A program made the translations under genes and the position numbers. From Desulfobacterales bacterium (GTDB taxonomy: Bacteria; Desulfobacterota; Desulfobacteria; Desulfobacterales; UBA2174_A): a stretch of DNA of 13,617 nt. The stretch lies in contig JALOPD010000128.1 of NCBI GenBank assembly GCA_025454075.1, positions 1 to 13,617 on the forward strand, given 5' to 3'. Shown here piece after piece: positions 13,321 through 13,617 of this stretch (positions within the stretch are counted from its first letter, which is position 1; every line of letters begins with the position of its first letter). Below the pieces are notes generated by a model. The model had not been told where the DNA came from. It searched no databases and saw only the letters and a list, made by a program, of their open reading frames with translations.

Positions 13321-13617
13321 TCAACGGCCGTACACCAAACTCGGCAGCCACAAACCGATCGCCGGGAACATGTACAGCAGGAAGATTGCGACTACCTGGA
13401 TCGCCATGAACGGCAGCATCCCCAGGAAGATTTGGTTGAGCGTCACGTGTGGCGGCGAGACGCCTTTCAGGTAGAACGCGGCCATGGCTACCGGCGGGGA
13501 CAGGAAGGCGGTTTGCAAGTTGAGCGCCACCAGCAGGCCGAAGAAGAGCGGATCGATGTTGAATTGCGCCAGCAGCGGGAGGAAGATCGGCAGGAAGATG
13601 ATGATGATCTCGGTCCA
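13321..13617 (-). CDS. TRAP transporter large permease (DctM/SiaM family), C-terminus, truncated by window edge
   Basis: Only the last ~98 residues are in the window; the frame is open to base 13617 (WTEIIIIFLPIFLPLLAQFNIDPLFFGLL...). The Met at 13530 is internal. Hydrophobic segments and the family's FLPIFLPLL, NIDPLFFGLLVALNLQTAFLSPPVAMAAFYLKGV and IALWLP-like end (AIGLWLPSLVYGR) identify the 12-transmembrane DctM subunit. With a small DctQ subunit and a periplasmic DctP binding protein, it imports organic acids using an ion gradient. The companion subunits would lie upstream, beyond the window. The dehydrogenase and amidase follow on the same strand and may act on the imported substrate. 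Confidence 0.92.
   Translation of the reverse strand, partial: WTEIIIIFLPIFLPLLAQFNIDPLFFGLLVALNLQTAFLSPPVAMAAFYLKGVSPPHVTLNQIFLGMLPFMAIQVVAIFLLYMFPAIGLWLPSLVYGR

Overview
The window is high-GC DNA coding almost throughout, apparently from a bacterial chromosome. The best guess for the source is a sulfate-reducer-like member of the Desulfobacterota (former Deltaproteobacteria). That rests on an FmdB-like zinc ribbon, hemC and a cobA-hemD fusion in one tight operon, the arrangement known from Desulfovibrio-type organisms that route tetrapyrroles through precorrin-2 and siroheme, and on the TRAP transporter and adenosine-specific kinase nearby. No 16S rRNA, tRNA, phage gene, transposase or CRISPR array is visible, so the taxonomy is inference.

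Layout. Bases 1-663 hold the 3' part of a conserved protein, possibly of the deoxyhypusine synthase-like fold. A sigma70-like promoter at 726-754 precedes the operon fmdB-like / hemC / cobA-hemD (873-3560), whose genes overlap by 1 base or are separated by 1 base. A lone STAS-domain protein (3657-3992) and moaA (4080-5081) follow. Immediately after the moaA stop lies a 127-bp imperfect palindrome (5085-5211), then a C/G-rich hairpin flanked by short direct repeats. Next come an adenosine-specific kinase family gene (5369-5851) and a 418-residue protein I do not recognise (5938-7194).

From 7254 to 10576 two of three genes are broken. A ThiF/MoeB/HesA-type E1-like gene is frameshifted and truncated. 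An intact short-chain dehydrogenase follows, with its own promoter (7705-7734) and a strong terminator (8561-8601). A malate synthase A-like gene is split by what looks like a ~20-bp internal deletion near 9541.

An AT-rich inverted repeat separates this strand from a minus-strand group: amidase (10715-12070), D-2-hydroxyacid dehydrogenase (12215-13177) and the C-terminus of a TRAP transporter large permease (13321-13617). Transcribed in the order permease, dehydrogenase, amidase, these look like uptake and catabolism of an organic acid or amide.

The most interesting signal is the palindrome pair. The element after moaA and the one after the dehydrogenase stop codon (12089-12215) are both 127 bp. 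Each lies within a few bases of the upstream stop codon, in the same orientation relative to that gene. Two short boxes, GCGTTGCRC and CGYGCGCCTTG, sit at identical offsets (29-37 and 91-101), while the hairpin between them differs in sequence and still pairs. This looks like a structured repeat family that may act in 3' untranslated regions.
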